A stretch of 64,000 nt of DNA from CATOSP01 sp965204715. Its GTDB lineage: Bacteria; Chloroflexota; Dehalococcoidia; Lucifugimonadales; UBA3495. The position numbers were made by a program, and so were the translations under genes. This document shows, piece by piece, positions 51,343 through 59,894 of the stretch. Under the pieces are notes generated by a model. That model ran no database searches, was not told the DNA's origin, and worked only from the letters and a program-made list of their open reading frames with translations. Location of the stretch: NCBI GenBank assembly GCA_965204715.1, contig OZ242009.1:1364001-1428000 (forward strand), in the 5' to 3' direction. Numbering within the stretch: the stretch's first letter is position 1; every line of letters starts with the position of its first letter.

Positions 51343-52110
51343 CTACACGATGTAGCGGCCCCCGACCACGTTGAGCCTGTCGCCGGTGATGTAGGCCGAC
51401 TCGTCGGAGGCGAAGAACAGGCAGGCGTTGGCTATGTCCTCCACGGTTCCCTGGCGGCCCAGGGGAATGCCCCTCGCGCGCTCCGGGGAACCCCTGGGGA
51501 CGCCCTGCATATCCGGGTACCATTCCGGGTGCATCCGCTCGGTGTCGGTCGATCCCGGGTTCACCAGGTTGGCCCGGACGTTGTAGGGGGCCATCTCCGC
51601 GGCTATGGCCCGGATGAGGCCCAGCAGCCCGGTCTTGGCGGTGGTCACCAGCGCGGTGTCCGGCCTGCCCGTTATCGCCGCCTGGCCTCCCAAAGCCACG
51701 ATGCTCCCTGACCGGCGTTCCATCATCCCCGGCAGCACTGCCCGGCAGAGATAGAAGGCCGAGTGCAGGTTTACACCCATGACAGTGTGCCACTCATCGT
51801 CGGTTATCTCCAGGATGGGCCGGTGGGGACGAATGGCGACGTTGCTGACCAGCACGTCAATCTTCCCCAGGGCATCGATGCCCTCTTCGACCATCGCGCT
51901 CGCCCTGGCCGAGTCAGCGACGTCTCCCATGACGGTGTGGGTCCTGACGCCGAACTCGCGGCACTGGCCCGCCACACCCTCCAGTTCCTCGGCGCTGCTG
52001 CGAGTGTTAAGCACCAGGTCAGCGCCCTCCCTGGCAAACGTCAATGCGATTTCGCGGCCTATGTTCCGGCTCGCGCCCGTTATCATTGCGGTCTTGTTTT
52101 CCAGCCTCAA
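51343..52110 (-). CDS. short-chain dehydrogenase/reductase family protein without catalytic tyrosine
   Basis: 255 residues from TTG 52110, preferred over ATG 52137 because GGAGGT lies six bases upstream. The Rossmann motif is TGASRNIGRE (11-20), NVAIRPHRP follows the fourth strand, and Asn114 of the SDR tetrad is in VNLHSAF. The usual YxxxK block reads VTTAKTG, so Val155 replaces the tyrosine while Lys159 remains. The expected serine is glycine (VALGGQAA). It therefore binds NAD(P) but probably is not a standard dehydrogenase. It precedes no obvious partner. Confidence 0.88.
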   Translation of the reverse strand: MRLENKTAMITGASRNIGREIALTFAREGADLVLNTRSSAEELEGVAGQCREFGVRTHTVMGDVADSARASAMVEEGIDALGKIDVLVSNVAIRPHRPILEITDDEWHTVMGVNLHSAFYLCRAVLPGMMERRSGSIVALGGQAAITGRPDTALVTTAKTGLLGLIRAIAAEMAPYNVRANLVNPGSTDTERMHPEWYPDMQGVPRGSPERARGIPLGRQGTVEDIANACLFFASDESAYITGDRLNVVGGRYIV

Positions 52111-52230
52111 CAGGTTACCTCCGGGTGTAATTCTCAAGTCTTGGGCAGACTATCACCCTTGCCGCACGCGGGCAACAGCGGCGATGCGGTGCAAAATGAA
52201 GAGGAAGGTGGACTCAGGCATAGGGCCGGG

Positions 52231-53361
52231 CTATGCGGAAATGCTGTTCAGCCAGACGAGCATGGCCGCGCCCAGCATACCCCCGGCACCCTGTAGTCTG
52301 CTGAGTTCAAAGCGGAACTCGCGGTGCCTGCCGCTCATGGCGCGTTCCAGCATCAGGGAGTGGATGCGCGGCATCAGGTCCAACTCCTGGATACCCTCGG
52401 AGACGCCGCCGCCGAGCACCAGGACATCCGGGTTGTAGAGGTGGAGGACGTTGGTGAGCCCTACGCCAAGTACGGCCGCCAGACGGTCGATTATGCCAAG
52501 TGCCAAGGAATCGCCCTGAGCTGCGGCCCCGAACACGTGCCCGGACGTCACGTCTTCGGGGCGTTCCCTTGCCAGGATGGACGCCGCGCCGCTTGCCTCC
52601 GCCAACTTCTCTCGCGCCATTCGCGCTATAGCAGTGCCCGAAGCCAGGGATTCCAGGCATCCCCGGCTGCCGCACTGACAGAGGGGGCCGTCCGGTCCCG
52701 ATTCTATAGCCATGTGGCCGACCTCGGCGGCCATTCCGCTGGCTCCCAGAAACACCTGCCCCCTGTAGACGACGCCGCCTCCTACGCCCGTGCTTATGGT
52801 CAGGTACACCAGGGTCTTGGGAAGGGCTGATGCCTCCCCGCTGGCAGCATTGGGGTCTCCCGGGTTAGTTCGTCCCGCCCCGAAGTAATACTCGCCAAGG
52901 GCCGCCAGGTCGGCGTCGTTGCCCACCCATACCGGGAGCCCAAACATTGGTTCCCATAGGGCTTTCAAGGAAACGCCGTCCAGCAGCATCAGATTGGGAG
53001 GGCGGTCCATGATTCCCGTTTCCGGGTCTATAGGCCCCGCCATCGCCAGTCCGATACCCCGGATTGTACAAGGCTGGGGGCGGTTGCCGCACCAAGCAAG
53101 GGCTTCGCGCATGACCCTTTCGCCGTTGGCCAGCAGTTCTTCAGTGGTCCGGGACAGGCTGTTGGCGACGCGGTTCTCCCAGTGGACCGTGCCGTTCCGG
53201 TCCACGACGTTCACCCGGTTCCACGTGCCGCCCCAGTCTACGGCGACGACAAACTCCGGTCCCACCGGGGGATGAACCCTATCCGCCATTCCGTCCGAAC
53301 CCGCCCGGGCCCGCTCCCTGGGGCCGGCGTGGCGGGATGGGGCGGTGTTTTCAGCAGTCAT
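52231..53361 (-). CDS. ROK-family sugar kinase or regulator
   Basis: 376 residues. The ATP-binding DWGGTWNRV (Asp42-Thr46), the catalytic aspartate in WVGNDADLAALGE (Asp149), and the zinc site CQCGSRGCLES (Cys228, Cys230, Cys235) with His216 in EVGHMAIE are present, all ROK hallmarks. There is no N-terminal HTH, so a sugar kinase (glucokinase-like) is more likely than a NagC-type repressor. The first 25-30 residues are low-complexity and the true start may be ATG at codon 25. It abuts the TlpA-like gene with no gap, downstream of the ccm genes. Confidence 0.9.
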   Translation of the reverse strand: MTAENTAPSRHAGPRERARAGSDGMADRVHPPVGPEFVVAVDWGGTWNRVNVVDRNGTVHWENRVANSLSRTTEELLANGERVMREALAWCGNRPQPCTIRGIGLAMAGPIDPETGIMDRPPNLMLLDGVSLKALWEPMFGLPVWVGNDADLAALGEYYFGAGRTNPGDPNAASGEASALPKTLVYLTISTGVGGGVVYRGQVFLGASGMAAEVGHMAIESGPDGPLCQCGSRGCLESLASGTAIARMAREKLAEASGAASILARERPEDVTSGHVFGAAAQGDSLALGIIDRLAAVLGVGLTNVLHLYNPDVLVLGGGVSEGIQELDLMPRIHSLMLERAMSGRHREFRFELSRLQGAGGMLGAAMLVWLNSISA

Positions 53362-53940
53362 CTAACCCGACGCCCCTGCAACGTTTTCGGCGAGCAACTC
53401 ATCGAGGATGGAACGCAGACGGCCCGCGTTCATAGGGCCCACGAACCGCTTGACGACGCGCCCTTCCCCGTCGATGAAGAATTTCTCTGGTATGCCCGTC
53501 ACCCCGTAGTCTATGGCTATCTGCCCATCGCCGTCTATCCCATTGGGGTAGGGGACATTGTATTCTTCGACATGCGCCAGCACATCGTCCTCCCGGTCCC
53601 AAATGGAGATTCCGATGAACTGCACAGGCTTGCCCTCGTATTCGCCGTAGACTTGGGACAGGACCGGCGCTTCGGCGCGGCATGGTGGGCACCACGAGGA
53701 CCAGAAATCGAGCATTACCACCTTGCCCCGCATTCCTGACAGGGATACAGAGCCACCTTCCAGTGTTTCCAGGGAAAAGTCCCTGGGAGTGTCCAGCAGA
53801 ACCTCTACCTGGCCCAATTCGGTGTTGACCCCAAAGCCGCCGGGAACGCCACCGGACTTGACCGATGCCCATGTGAGCAGGGCCAGCAGGCCCAGTACGG
53901 GGACCGCTGTGCCGAGCAGAATCCAACCGCGCTTGCCCAA
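53362..53940 (-). CDS. TlpA/CcmG-like thioredoxin, membrane-anchored
   Basis: 192 residues. An N-terminal helix (about 6-26) anchors it, and the redox centre WCPPC (Trp83, Cys84, Cys87) lies in VVMLDFWSSWCPPCRAEAP. The strand GIPEKFFIDGEGRVV carries the cis-proline of the thioredoxin fold. It would act outside the membrane, reducing the cysteines of apocytochrome c for haem attachment. The position after ccmH, ccmF and the CcmI-like gene supports the CcmG role. It directly precedes the ROK gene. Confidence 0.88.
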   Translation of the reverse strand: MGKRGWILLGTAVPVLGLLALLTWASVKSGGVPGGFGVNTELGQVEVLLDTPRDFSLETLEGGSVSLSGMRGKVVMLDFWSSWCPPCRAEAPVLSQVYGEYEGKPVQFIGISIWDREDDVLAHVEEYNVPYPNGIDGDGQIAIDYGVTGIPEKFFIDGEGRVVKRFVGPMNAGRLRSILDELLAENVAGASG

Positions 53941-53954
53941 GACCGTTCCAGTGC

Positions 53955-55184
53955 CTATTCCGCGGTTCTGCCGGTGGCGGGTTGGGCTTCGTCGGCGTCG
54001 GTAATTCCTCCCGTGTCCAGAAACCGGCCCTTCAGCGTCTGGCGTACGCTTTGATACTCGGATTGGTCCACGTCTCCCCGGCTATAGCTGTCGTCAAGGG
54101 CGGCGATTTCGTGGATGAGAGAGTCCTGGTCTGCCGGGGTTGGGGCCGCTGGGTCAGTTGCGGCTCGCCGGCCCGAGGGCCGGAGTCCGCCCCACGCTAG
54201 CAGACCGGCAAGGACCACGCCCAGAATGGCAGGGATGGCCCCATGCCAGAGTGCCTCGTTGCGTGCCCACTTCTCCAGTCGTGTCAGTATCCCGGGCTGG
54301 GGGAGGCCGGACAGGGTGACCATTATCTCCTCACTGCGGGCCAGGTCTCTCGCCTCCCAAGCGTCATACACGGTGCCGTCGAGGTTGGGAGACGCCACCC
54401 GTTCCAGGGGGACAACGTCGAGTCCACGCATTCGGTCCGGGACCAGGACCTGGAAGATGTCCGCGCCCTGGTGGAATGCCTGGCGGTAAGTTACTGAGTC
54501 GCCCTGGTAGGGAATCTTGTAGGAAAACTCCAGGTTGTGCTGTCCGGGAGTGACCTGGGATGTGACGGCGAAGCCGGTGCCCACGGATACGATGTCGCCT
54601 CCGGGCATGTCCGATTGCAGTCCCAGGGTCTCGGCCAGCGGCGGCAGGGAAAAGCGGAGGAAGCTCATCTGGGCAGGAACGGACAGGTCCGGCTGGAGGG
54701 TGCGGTCGCTGCCGTTGACCAGGGTTACGAAGTCTAGGAGGGTGACTTCCCGCTCAGTGGGGTCAACGCCGGCCACCACGCTCAGATGGTGGGTGACTTT
54801 GATTACCGTGGCATCGGTGGTGGTCTCGTATATGTTCAGTACAACGTTGCCGGACAGTTCTTCCAGGGAGAAGGCTTGCGTGTACAGTGCGCCGGAGTGG
54901 TTGACGGCCAGGGCATAGCGGGCGTCAGGCAGTGCGGGCAGCCCGGCAATCTCGAAGCGGCCTTCATCGTCAGCCTGGGCGAGAGAAGTGCCGAGGACGC
55001 CGCCGGCGGCCCCGGTGACCAGCGCGAGCACCTGAACTTCCCTGGGAAGGTCTGCTCCCTCAGTGCCGTTCACGACCGTACCGGCAATCGTCAACGGCTC
55101 CTGGGCGGCGATGCTGGCAGTCCCATACAGAACAATGCCCAACGCGAGGGACAGAACCACGAGCAATGCGCGCAGCGGTCTCAT
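53955..55184 (-). CDS. unknown membrane-anchored protein with carboxypeptidase-regulatory-like domain, in the ccm cluster
   Basis: 409 residues from ATG 55184, which overlaps the previous stop as ATGA; an upstream extension is not convincing. A signal peptide (about 1-28, LLVVLSLALGIVLYGTASIA), then a beta-sandwich of carboxypeptidase-regulatory type (TIAGTVVNGTEGADLPREVQ, DDEGRFEIAGLPALPDARYA), a long beta-rich extracytoplasmic region, one membrane helix (GAIPAILGVVLAGLLAWGGL) and a cytoplasmic tail with a coiled segment (ALDDSYSRGDVDQSEYQSVR). The tail resembles CcmI-type helical hairpins. Role in cytochrome c maturation is only inferred from position. Confidence 0.7.
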   Translation of the reverse strand: MRPLRALLVVLSLALGIVLYGTASIAAQEPLTIAGTVVNGTEGADLPREVQVLALVTGAAGGVLGTSLAQADDEGRFEIAGLPALPDARYALAVNHSGALYTQAFSLEELSGNVVLNIYETTTDATVIKVTHHLSVVAGVDPTEREVTLLDFVTLVNGSDRTLQPDLSVPAQMSFLRFSLPPLAETLGLQSDMPGGDIVSVGTGFAVTSQVTPGQHNLEFSYKIPYQGDSVTYRQAFHQGADIFQVLVPDRMRGLDVVPLERVASPNLDGTVYDAWEARDLARSEEIMVTLSGLPQPGILTRLEKWARNEALWHGAIPAILGVVLAGLLAWGGLRPSGRRAATDPAAPTPADQDSLIHEIAALDDSYSRGDVDQSEYQSVRQTLKGRFLDTGGITDADEAQPATGRTAE

Positions 55185-55654
55185 TCCTCGCTGACTCCGC
55201 TTTGGTGGGTTATGGCGGTGGACCGGGACTGCCCGCACCCAGGACAGGTTTTGCCTTCTCCGGGCAGCGGCGTGCCGCACCCTGCGCAGTCTGGCACGGC
55301 TCCGTTGACCCCGTTGGATGACAGGCGGGCCAGGAGCACCTGGCGCTCCAGGTCTTGCTCCGGGTCCAACGTCCGCGACTCGTCGATGCGACGGAGCAGG
55401 GACGCCGCCTCCAGCCTGTAGGCCAGCAACTGCTCCCGATAGGCGTCCTCCGGGACATTGCCCACTTGATATTCCAGTTGCAGCGTTTGTATGGAGTCCA
55501 GCAGGGACTCCAGTTCAGCGTAGCTAGTCGCGGTATCTGAGTCGGTCGCCCCGGCATCGTCGGAAGACCCACGGCGCAGGAACGGGTGGAGGACGGCGAT
55601 GACGCAGAGAGAGGCCAGCATCCCGGCCACCACAAGCATGATCGGCTCAACCAT
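55181..55654 (-). CDS. CcmI-like protein with C-terminal zinc ribbon
   Basis: 157 residues. An N-terminal membrane helix (VVAGMLASLCVIAVLHPFLR) is followed by a helical part SYAELESLLDSIQTLQLEYQ and EDAYREQLLAYRLEAASLLR, like the CcmI/CycH hairpin that handles apocytochrome. The C-terminus has a zinc ribbon: CAGCGTPLPGEGKTCPGCG. Zinc ribbons at this place are unusual for CcmI of proteobacteria. It lies between ccmF and the unknown membrane protein, whose start overlaps its stop. Confidence 0.75.
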   Translation of the reverse strand: MVEPIMLVVAGMLASLCVIAVLHPFLRRGSSDDAGATDSDTATSYAELESLLDSIQTLQLEYQVGNVPEDAYREQLLAYRLEAASLLRRIDESRTLDPEQDLERQVLLARLSSNGVNGAVPDCAGCGTPLPGEGKTCPGCGQSRSTAITHQSGVSEE

Positions 55655-55738
55655 CTGAGATACGGATCCTTAGCGAGTGTAGCGGCCCCGGACCGGGTTG
55701 AGGGGCCGCGTTTTTGATGTCGTTCCTGCCGTGTCTAA

Positions 55739-57748
55739 TCAGGCCGTTCCCGGCCCAACGGGCTGGGTCCGAGGGCTTGGGACGGTGAGCAGTGATGGCG
55801 ACCTGACCGGAATCCTAGCTGGTTGCGGCCAGAGGGCGATGAGCGTCCCCAAGACCATCACCGGCCCGGCGATCCACATCCACCAGATAAGAGGGTTGAC
55901 CAGAATACGCACCCCTACGCTGCCGTCCGCCATGTTCTCGCTGGGCACCACGTACAGGTCTTCCACGGGAGTCGAGTGGATGGCCGCCCGGGTCGAGGCC
56001 ATGTTGAAGGAAGGATAGAAATGACGGCCCGGTTCCATGAAGTAGGCAAACTCCCCATTCTTGTAGACCTCGAACCGGGACAGGTACTCGGTCCGGTTGC
56101 CTTTGAACTCTTCCGTAGTGCCAAGGTAGCGGACCTGGTACTCACGCACTGTCGCGCTCTCCCCCGGCGCGAGGGCCACGTCCCGCTGGATGTTGAAGAA
56201 GGACGTGCCGACCACGCCCAAGGCCACCATGACCACGGCGAGATGGACTATGTAGCCGCCGTAGCGCGGGCGGTTGCCCCAAACCAGGTGGACGAAGGCG
56301 GCGGCGTGGTTTTCTCCCCGCGCTTTGGCGGTTGAACGTGTGCCCCTTGCCCAGTCCTGTAGGACGCCTGTGGTTACCATAGCGGCCAGGGCGAACCCGG
56401 CCAAAGCGTAGGGCTTCCAAATTCCCATTGCCAGGAGGACAATGATCACTGTCGCAGCGGCAATGGACGGGATCAGCAGCGAGCGGCGCATGGCGTTCCA
56501 TGTGGCCTGACGCCAGGGCAGCATCGGCCCTACGCCCATGAGGAAGATGAGGGCCAGGAAGATGGGGCCGTTCACCTGGTCGTAGAAGGGCCGGGCCAGG
56601 GTGATCTCCTCTCCGGTGAAGAGTTGTGATAGCAGCGGATATACCGTGCCCCACAACGTCACGAAGGCGATGGCCAGTAGCAACAGGTTGTTAATCAGGA
56701 ACGCCGCTTCCCGCGACAGCATTGAGTCCAGGTCCCGGTCACTCTTGAGACGGTTGTAACGCCAGAAGAATACCGCGAATGGCACGATAACGCCCACAGC
56801 CAGGAACAGGAGGAATATCCAGCCCAGGGTGGACTCTCCAAATGAATGGACGGAAGGAACGGAGCCTCCCCGGTTCATGAACATCCCGTAGAGGGCCAGT
56901 CCGAAGGCCACGTTAATCAGCACGATGTTCCACATGCGAAACATGCCCCGGCGTTTCTGCACCATGACCGAGTGGATGAAGGCGGTGAGACCGAGCCAGG
57001 GCATCAGGGCCGCGTTTTCCACCGGGTCCCAGAACCAGTAACCACCCCATCCCAGGATGGTGTAGGCCCACCAGGAGCCGAGGAGCAGGCCACAGGCCAG
57101 CAAGGCCCAGGAGATGATCCCCCAGAGCCGAGCCGCGTCGAGCCATTGGTCGCCGGTCTTGCCCCCGATCAGGGACCCCATGACGAAAGCGAGGGGGATG
57201 GACGTTGCGACAAGACCTGCCATCAATGCCGGAGGATGGAAGAACATGCCAAAGTGGGTCAGCAGGGGATTTATTCCCTCTCCGTCCAGGGGAATGAATG
57301 GCAGTTTGTCGAAGGGGTTGGCCATGAACCCGATGACGGCCAGGAAGAAGGTCAACACCACCATCAATACCCCGGTGGTATAGGGAAGGGTCTCCCGTGT
57401 TGCCGCAGGGGCGCGCCAGATGGCAATTGAAGCCATGGTCGACAGCACGAAAGCTATATACAGCAGGGAGCCTTCATTCCCCGCGTAGAACGCTACCCAG
57501 GTGAAGTAGTCTTCCATTGCTATATCGCTGTGGGCTGCGACGTAGGCGACCTCGAAGTCCCGGTTGATGAAGAGAGTAACGAGGCTAAGGGTGGCAACGG
57601 TCAACGCCAGCACGGTGAGGTGAGACGCCCGTTGCGCGCTGACCACCAGTTCCGGGGAACCCCTTAATTTGCCCAGCACCGAGCCGAAGGCCCCGTATGA
57701 GGCCAGGGCCAGGGCGATCCACACGCACATTGCTCCCAGGTCAGCCAT
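55739..57748 (-). CDS. ccmF: cytochrome c haem lyase CcmF
   Basis: 669 residues with about fifteen membrane helices. The haem-handling tryptophan-rich motif is WGGYWFWDPVENAALMPWL starting at Trp234, and further signatures are AGNEGSLLYIAF and FFHPPALMAGLV with the external histidine. CcmF joins haem from CcmE to apocytochrome c at the outer face of the membrane. CcmABCDE are not in the window, so they lie elsewhere. The start overlaps ccmH by eight bases. The C-terminal extracytoplasmic domain (EYQVRYLGTTEEFKGNRTEY) is normal. Confidence 0.95.
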   Translation of the reverse strand: MADLGAMCVWIALALASYGAFGSVLGKLRGSPELVVSAQRASHLTVLALTVATLSLVTLFINRDFEVAYVAAHSDIAMEDYFTWVAFYAGNEGSLLYIAFVLSTMASIAIWRAPAATRETLPYTTGVLMVVLTFFLAVIGFMANPFDKLPFIPLDGEGINPLLTHFGMFFHPPALMAGLVATSIPLAFVMGSLIGGKTGDQWLDAARLWGIISWALLACGLLLGSWWAYTILGWGGYWFWDPVENAALMPWLGLTAFIHSVMVQKRRGMFRMWNIVLINVAFGLALYGMFMNRGGSVPSVHSFGESTLGWIFLLFLAVGVIVPFAVFFWRYNRLKSDRDLDSMLSREAAFLINNLLLLAIAFVTLWGTVYPLLSQLFTGEEITLARPFYDQVNGPIFLALIFLMGVGPMLPWRQATWNAMRRSLLIPSIAAATVIIVLLAMGIWKPYALAGFALAAMVTTGVLQDWARGTRSTAKARGENHAAAFVHLVWGNRPRYGGYIVHLAVVMVALGVVGTSFFNIQRDVALAPGESATVREYQVRYLGTTEEFKGNRTEYLSRFEVYKNGEFAYFMEPGRHFYPSFNMASTRAAIHSTPVEDLYVVPSENMADGSVGVRILVNPLIWWMWIAGPVMVLGTLIALWPQPARIPVRSPSLLTVPSPRTQPVGPGTA

Positions 57749-58328
57749 TACGTTCCTTTGCCGCGGGAGCGTTTTCGGTCATGCTTGAGGAGTCGTCGAT
57801 GGACAGACCGCGGTCTACTTCTTCCAAGTACGGATGCAGGTCCTCGTCCTCCTGTTGTGCAGCTTGCGCGGCTGCTGAGGGGCGCTTCATGGAGCGCAGG
57901 ATTACCAGGCCGATGGCAGTGCCCAGCAGCACCGAGCCTATGGGCAGCACCCAGGCCCAGATGTGCGCACCTCTCTTGGGAGGCGCGGCCAGCACCTTTG
58001 GCCCGTACCGTTCCTCGAAGTAGTCTAGGACCTCCTGGCGCGTGTAGCCCTCGGCCAGCAGTTCCCGCACCTTCTGGCGCATCTGGCGGGCCAATTCCAC
58101 CTGGGCCTGGTCTATGGACTCGGCGGGGCAGACCGGGCACATGAGCATCCGGTCGATACTTTGGGCCTCTTCCTCATCGTAGGAACCTATGGCTGGGCCA
58201 CTGGCAGGCGGGGTTGCGTCCTGGGCAAGACCGATTGACGGACAAACCGCCAGAGTCAGAAGCGCGATAGCTGTGAACAGGGCGGCTAACGCTACCGGGA
58301 ATCTCTTGAATGAGCGAGAGTTCAACAT
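57741..58328 (-). CDS. ccmH: cytochrome c maturation protein CcmH
   Basis: 195 residues. A signal peptide (about 11-35) precedes MLMCPVCPAESIDQAQ, with the redox CxxC at Cys64 and Cys67; the usual glutamine after the second cysteine is proline. The helical bundle RQKVRELLAEGYTRQEVLDY then FEERYGPKVLAAPP is the CcmH fingerprint, followed by one membrane helix. CcmH reduces and hands over apocytochrome c. The gene is first of the ccm cluster, after a terminator that ends the complex III operon. Confidence 0.93.
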   Translation of the reverse strand: MLNSRSFKRFPVALAALFTAIALLTLAVCPSIGLAQDATPPASGPAIGSYDEEEAQSIDRMLMCPVCPAESIDQAQVELARQMRQKVRELLAEGYTRQEVLDYFEERYGPKVLAAPPKRGAHIWAWVLPIGSVLLGTAIGLVILRSMKRPSAAAQAAQQEDEDLHPYLEEVDRGLSIDDSSSMTENAPAAKERNG

Positions 58329-58456
58329 CAGGCCGGTACGTTATCGTTCAAACGACAGGTTGCTATTGCCCGTCGGAGGGTTGACGTTTCCACCCACTAT
58401 TGTACCAGCACCATGAGGCGGGGTTTTTAGCTGGCATTGTACCCGATTCCAATGCG

Positions 58457-58478
58457 AAAAAGGCCCCGGAGTTGGGGC
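58457..58478 (-). terminator. rho-independent terminator after the complex III operon
   Basis: On the minus strand GCCCC, a six-base loop, GGGGC and then CTTTTT. It lies about 100 bases past the cytochrome c gene and before ccmH, separating the two units. Confidence 0.65.
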
Positions 58479-58578
58479 GAAGAGGGGGAATGCCGGAAAG
58501 CGGCTGAGATCGCCGCCCATATCAGGTGCGGCGCCGGATGCGCCGCTAAGGGACCGCATTGTAGTGGAGTTGGAGCAC

Positions 58579-59178
58579 CTAGCACCCTGCAGACTGGTCC
58601 TGGCCTTGGAGACAGTCCATCACGTAGCGGGTCACCAGGTCAATCTCGTCCGTAGTCATGAGCTTGCCGAAAGCGGGCATCACCGTCAGACCGGACATCA
58701 TAAAGGGTTTCATGCCGTCGGCGCCAAGGTCGATAACTGTTGTCGAGGTCAGGTCGGGAGTGACCGCCGTTTCATAGCCATACTCGTTGATCATCAGGTT
58801 CAACACCGGGCCGTCGCCACGGCCCTCTGCGCCGTGGCACTGCAAGCAGTTGACTTCATACAGGTGCTTGCCGGTGTTGAAGGATGTCGACTTGGGAGCC
58901 GGGACCCAGTCCACAGGAACCGCGCCTTCCACGCCCGGCAGCCTGGGGGGTTCGCCGGATTTGTAGGTCTGCTGGTAATGCATCTCGTAGAAGATGTCCA
59001 AGGGGTATGTACCCTGCCCGCAGGCCATGGCGGCCAGCGCCACCAGGACAACGGCTCCGAACAAACGCAATTTACGCCAAGCCCTGGGATTCGGCAGGAC
59101 CGGACGGGCGCGCTCCGGGGGCTTTGATTCAGGCGTTATTCCATCCATGTGCAACTTTGTTATTTGAGGATTAGCCAT
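58579..59178 (-). CDS. monohaem cytochrome c lipoprotein of alternative complex III (ActE-type)
   Basis: 199 residues. A hydrophobic segment (about 40-52) ends in AAMACG with a likely lipidated Cys53. The typical start of the mature part, YPLDIFYEMHYQQTYKSGEP, is shared with ActE-type cytochromes. The haem motif is CLQCH (111-115), with the likely methionine ligand in GLTVMPAFGKL. It is the last gene of the operon and should carry electrons from the complex to its acceptor. The N-terminal 30 residues before the helix are longer than usual. Confidence 0.88.
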   Translation of the reverse strand: MANPQITKLHMDGITPESKPPERARPVLPNPRAWRKLRLFGAVVLVALAAMACGQGTYPLDIFYEMHYQQTYKSGEPPRLPGVEGAVPVDWVPAPKSTSFNTGKHLYEVNCLQCHGAEGRGDGPVLNLMINEYGYETAVTPDLTSTTVIDLGADGMKPFMMSGLTVMPAFGKLMTTDEIDLVTRYVMDCLQGQDQSAGC

Positions 59179-59222
59179 TGCTGTCGAAGCCTGAACTCCA
59201 GATCTGGGGCTTGGGTTTCCTG

Positions 59223-59747
59223 CTACCGGTCCCTTACTATGTCGATGGCGCCCGCCTGGGTGAGGATGTTGTACACCCGCTGAAGCTCGTCTTCTTCCAC
59301 ATTGACCAGCACACCGATATATCCTTCGGTGATCCGGGTGTCGTAGAGGCCCTGCTTGGTCTTGGGAAGCCGGGACTCGAAGATGATCCCGATGATAGTG
59401 AATACGATGGCCGTCAGCATGGTGCTTTCGTAAGTGACCACTGCCATCGGAGGCAGCGACATAATGGGCTTGCCGCCCTGGACCATCGGGTAGGCCATCT
59501 GGGTCATGGAGGTCATCAGGATGCCTATGGTCAGGCCGATCAGCGCGCCCACCAGCGGAAATACGTACAGCCGATGGCGCTCCTCCCGTTCCCCGAAGGC
59601 TCCCTCGGGGTAGGGCGCGTCGGTGAGGAAGTCGTAGTTTTCCTCTGAAATGTTGGCTTCCTTGAGCGCGTCACCCGCTTCGGCGGCGTAATTCGCGTCC
59701 TCGAATAGTCCCAGTATCGGACGTACTGCCATTCTCGATGTCTCCAC
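59223..59747 (-). CDS. DUF3341 subunit of alternative complex III (ActD-type)
   Basis: 174 residues (or 169 from a second ATG). DUF3341 pattern: ILGLFEDANYAAEAGDALKE, a soluble ferredoxin-like half, then two membrane helices (VFPLVGALIGLTIGILMTSM and MLTAIVFTIIGIIFES) and a return to a soluble end DELQRVYNILTQAGAIDIVR. This family occurs almost only in alternative complex III operons, so it marks the identity of the cluster. Confidence 0.92.
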   Translation of the reverse strand: METSRMAVRPILGLFEDANYAAEAGDALKEANISEENYDFLTDAPYPEGAFGEREERHRLYVFPLVGALIGLTIGILMTSMTQMAYPMVQGGKPIMSLPPMAVVTYESTMLTAIVFTIIGIIFESRLPKTKQGLYDTRITEGYIGVLVNVEEDELQRVYNILTQAGAIDIVRDR

Positions 59748-59894
59748 TTGAGATGTGGGTCCTCAAGCCGGCGTTGTTTTTATCGACTGAGTCGTCGGCC
59801 CTCCGCCAGCTAGAGGATCCACGTTTCAGATAGTCAGCTTCCGGTGGTGGTCTAGTGATGCTCTAGTCTCAAACCGCCGGCTATCGGCCGCTAG

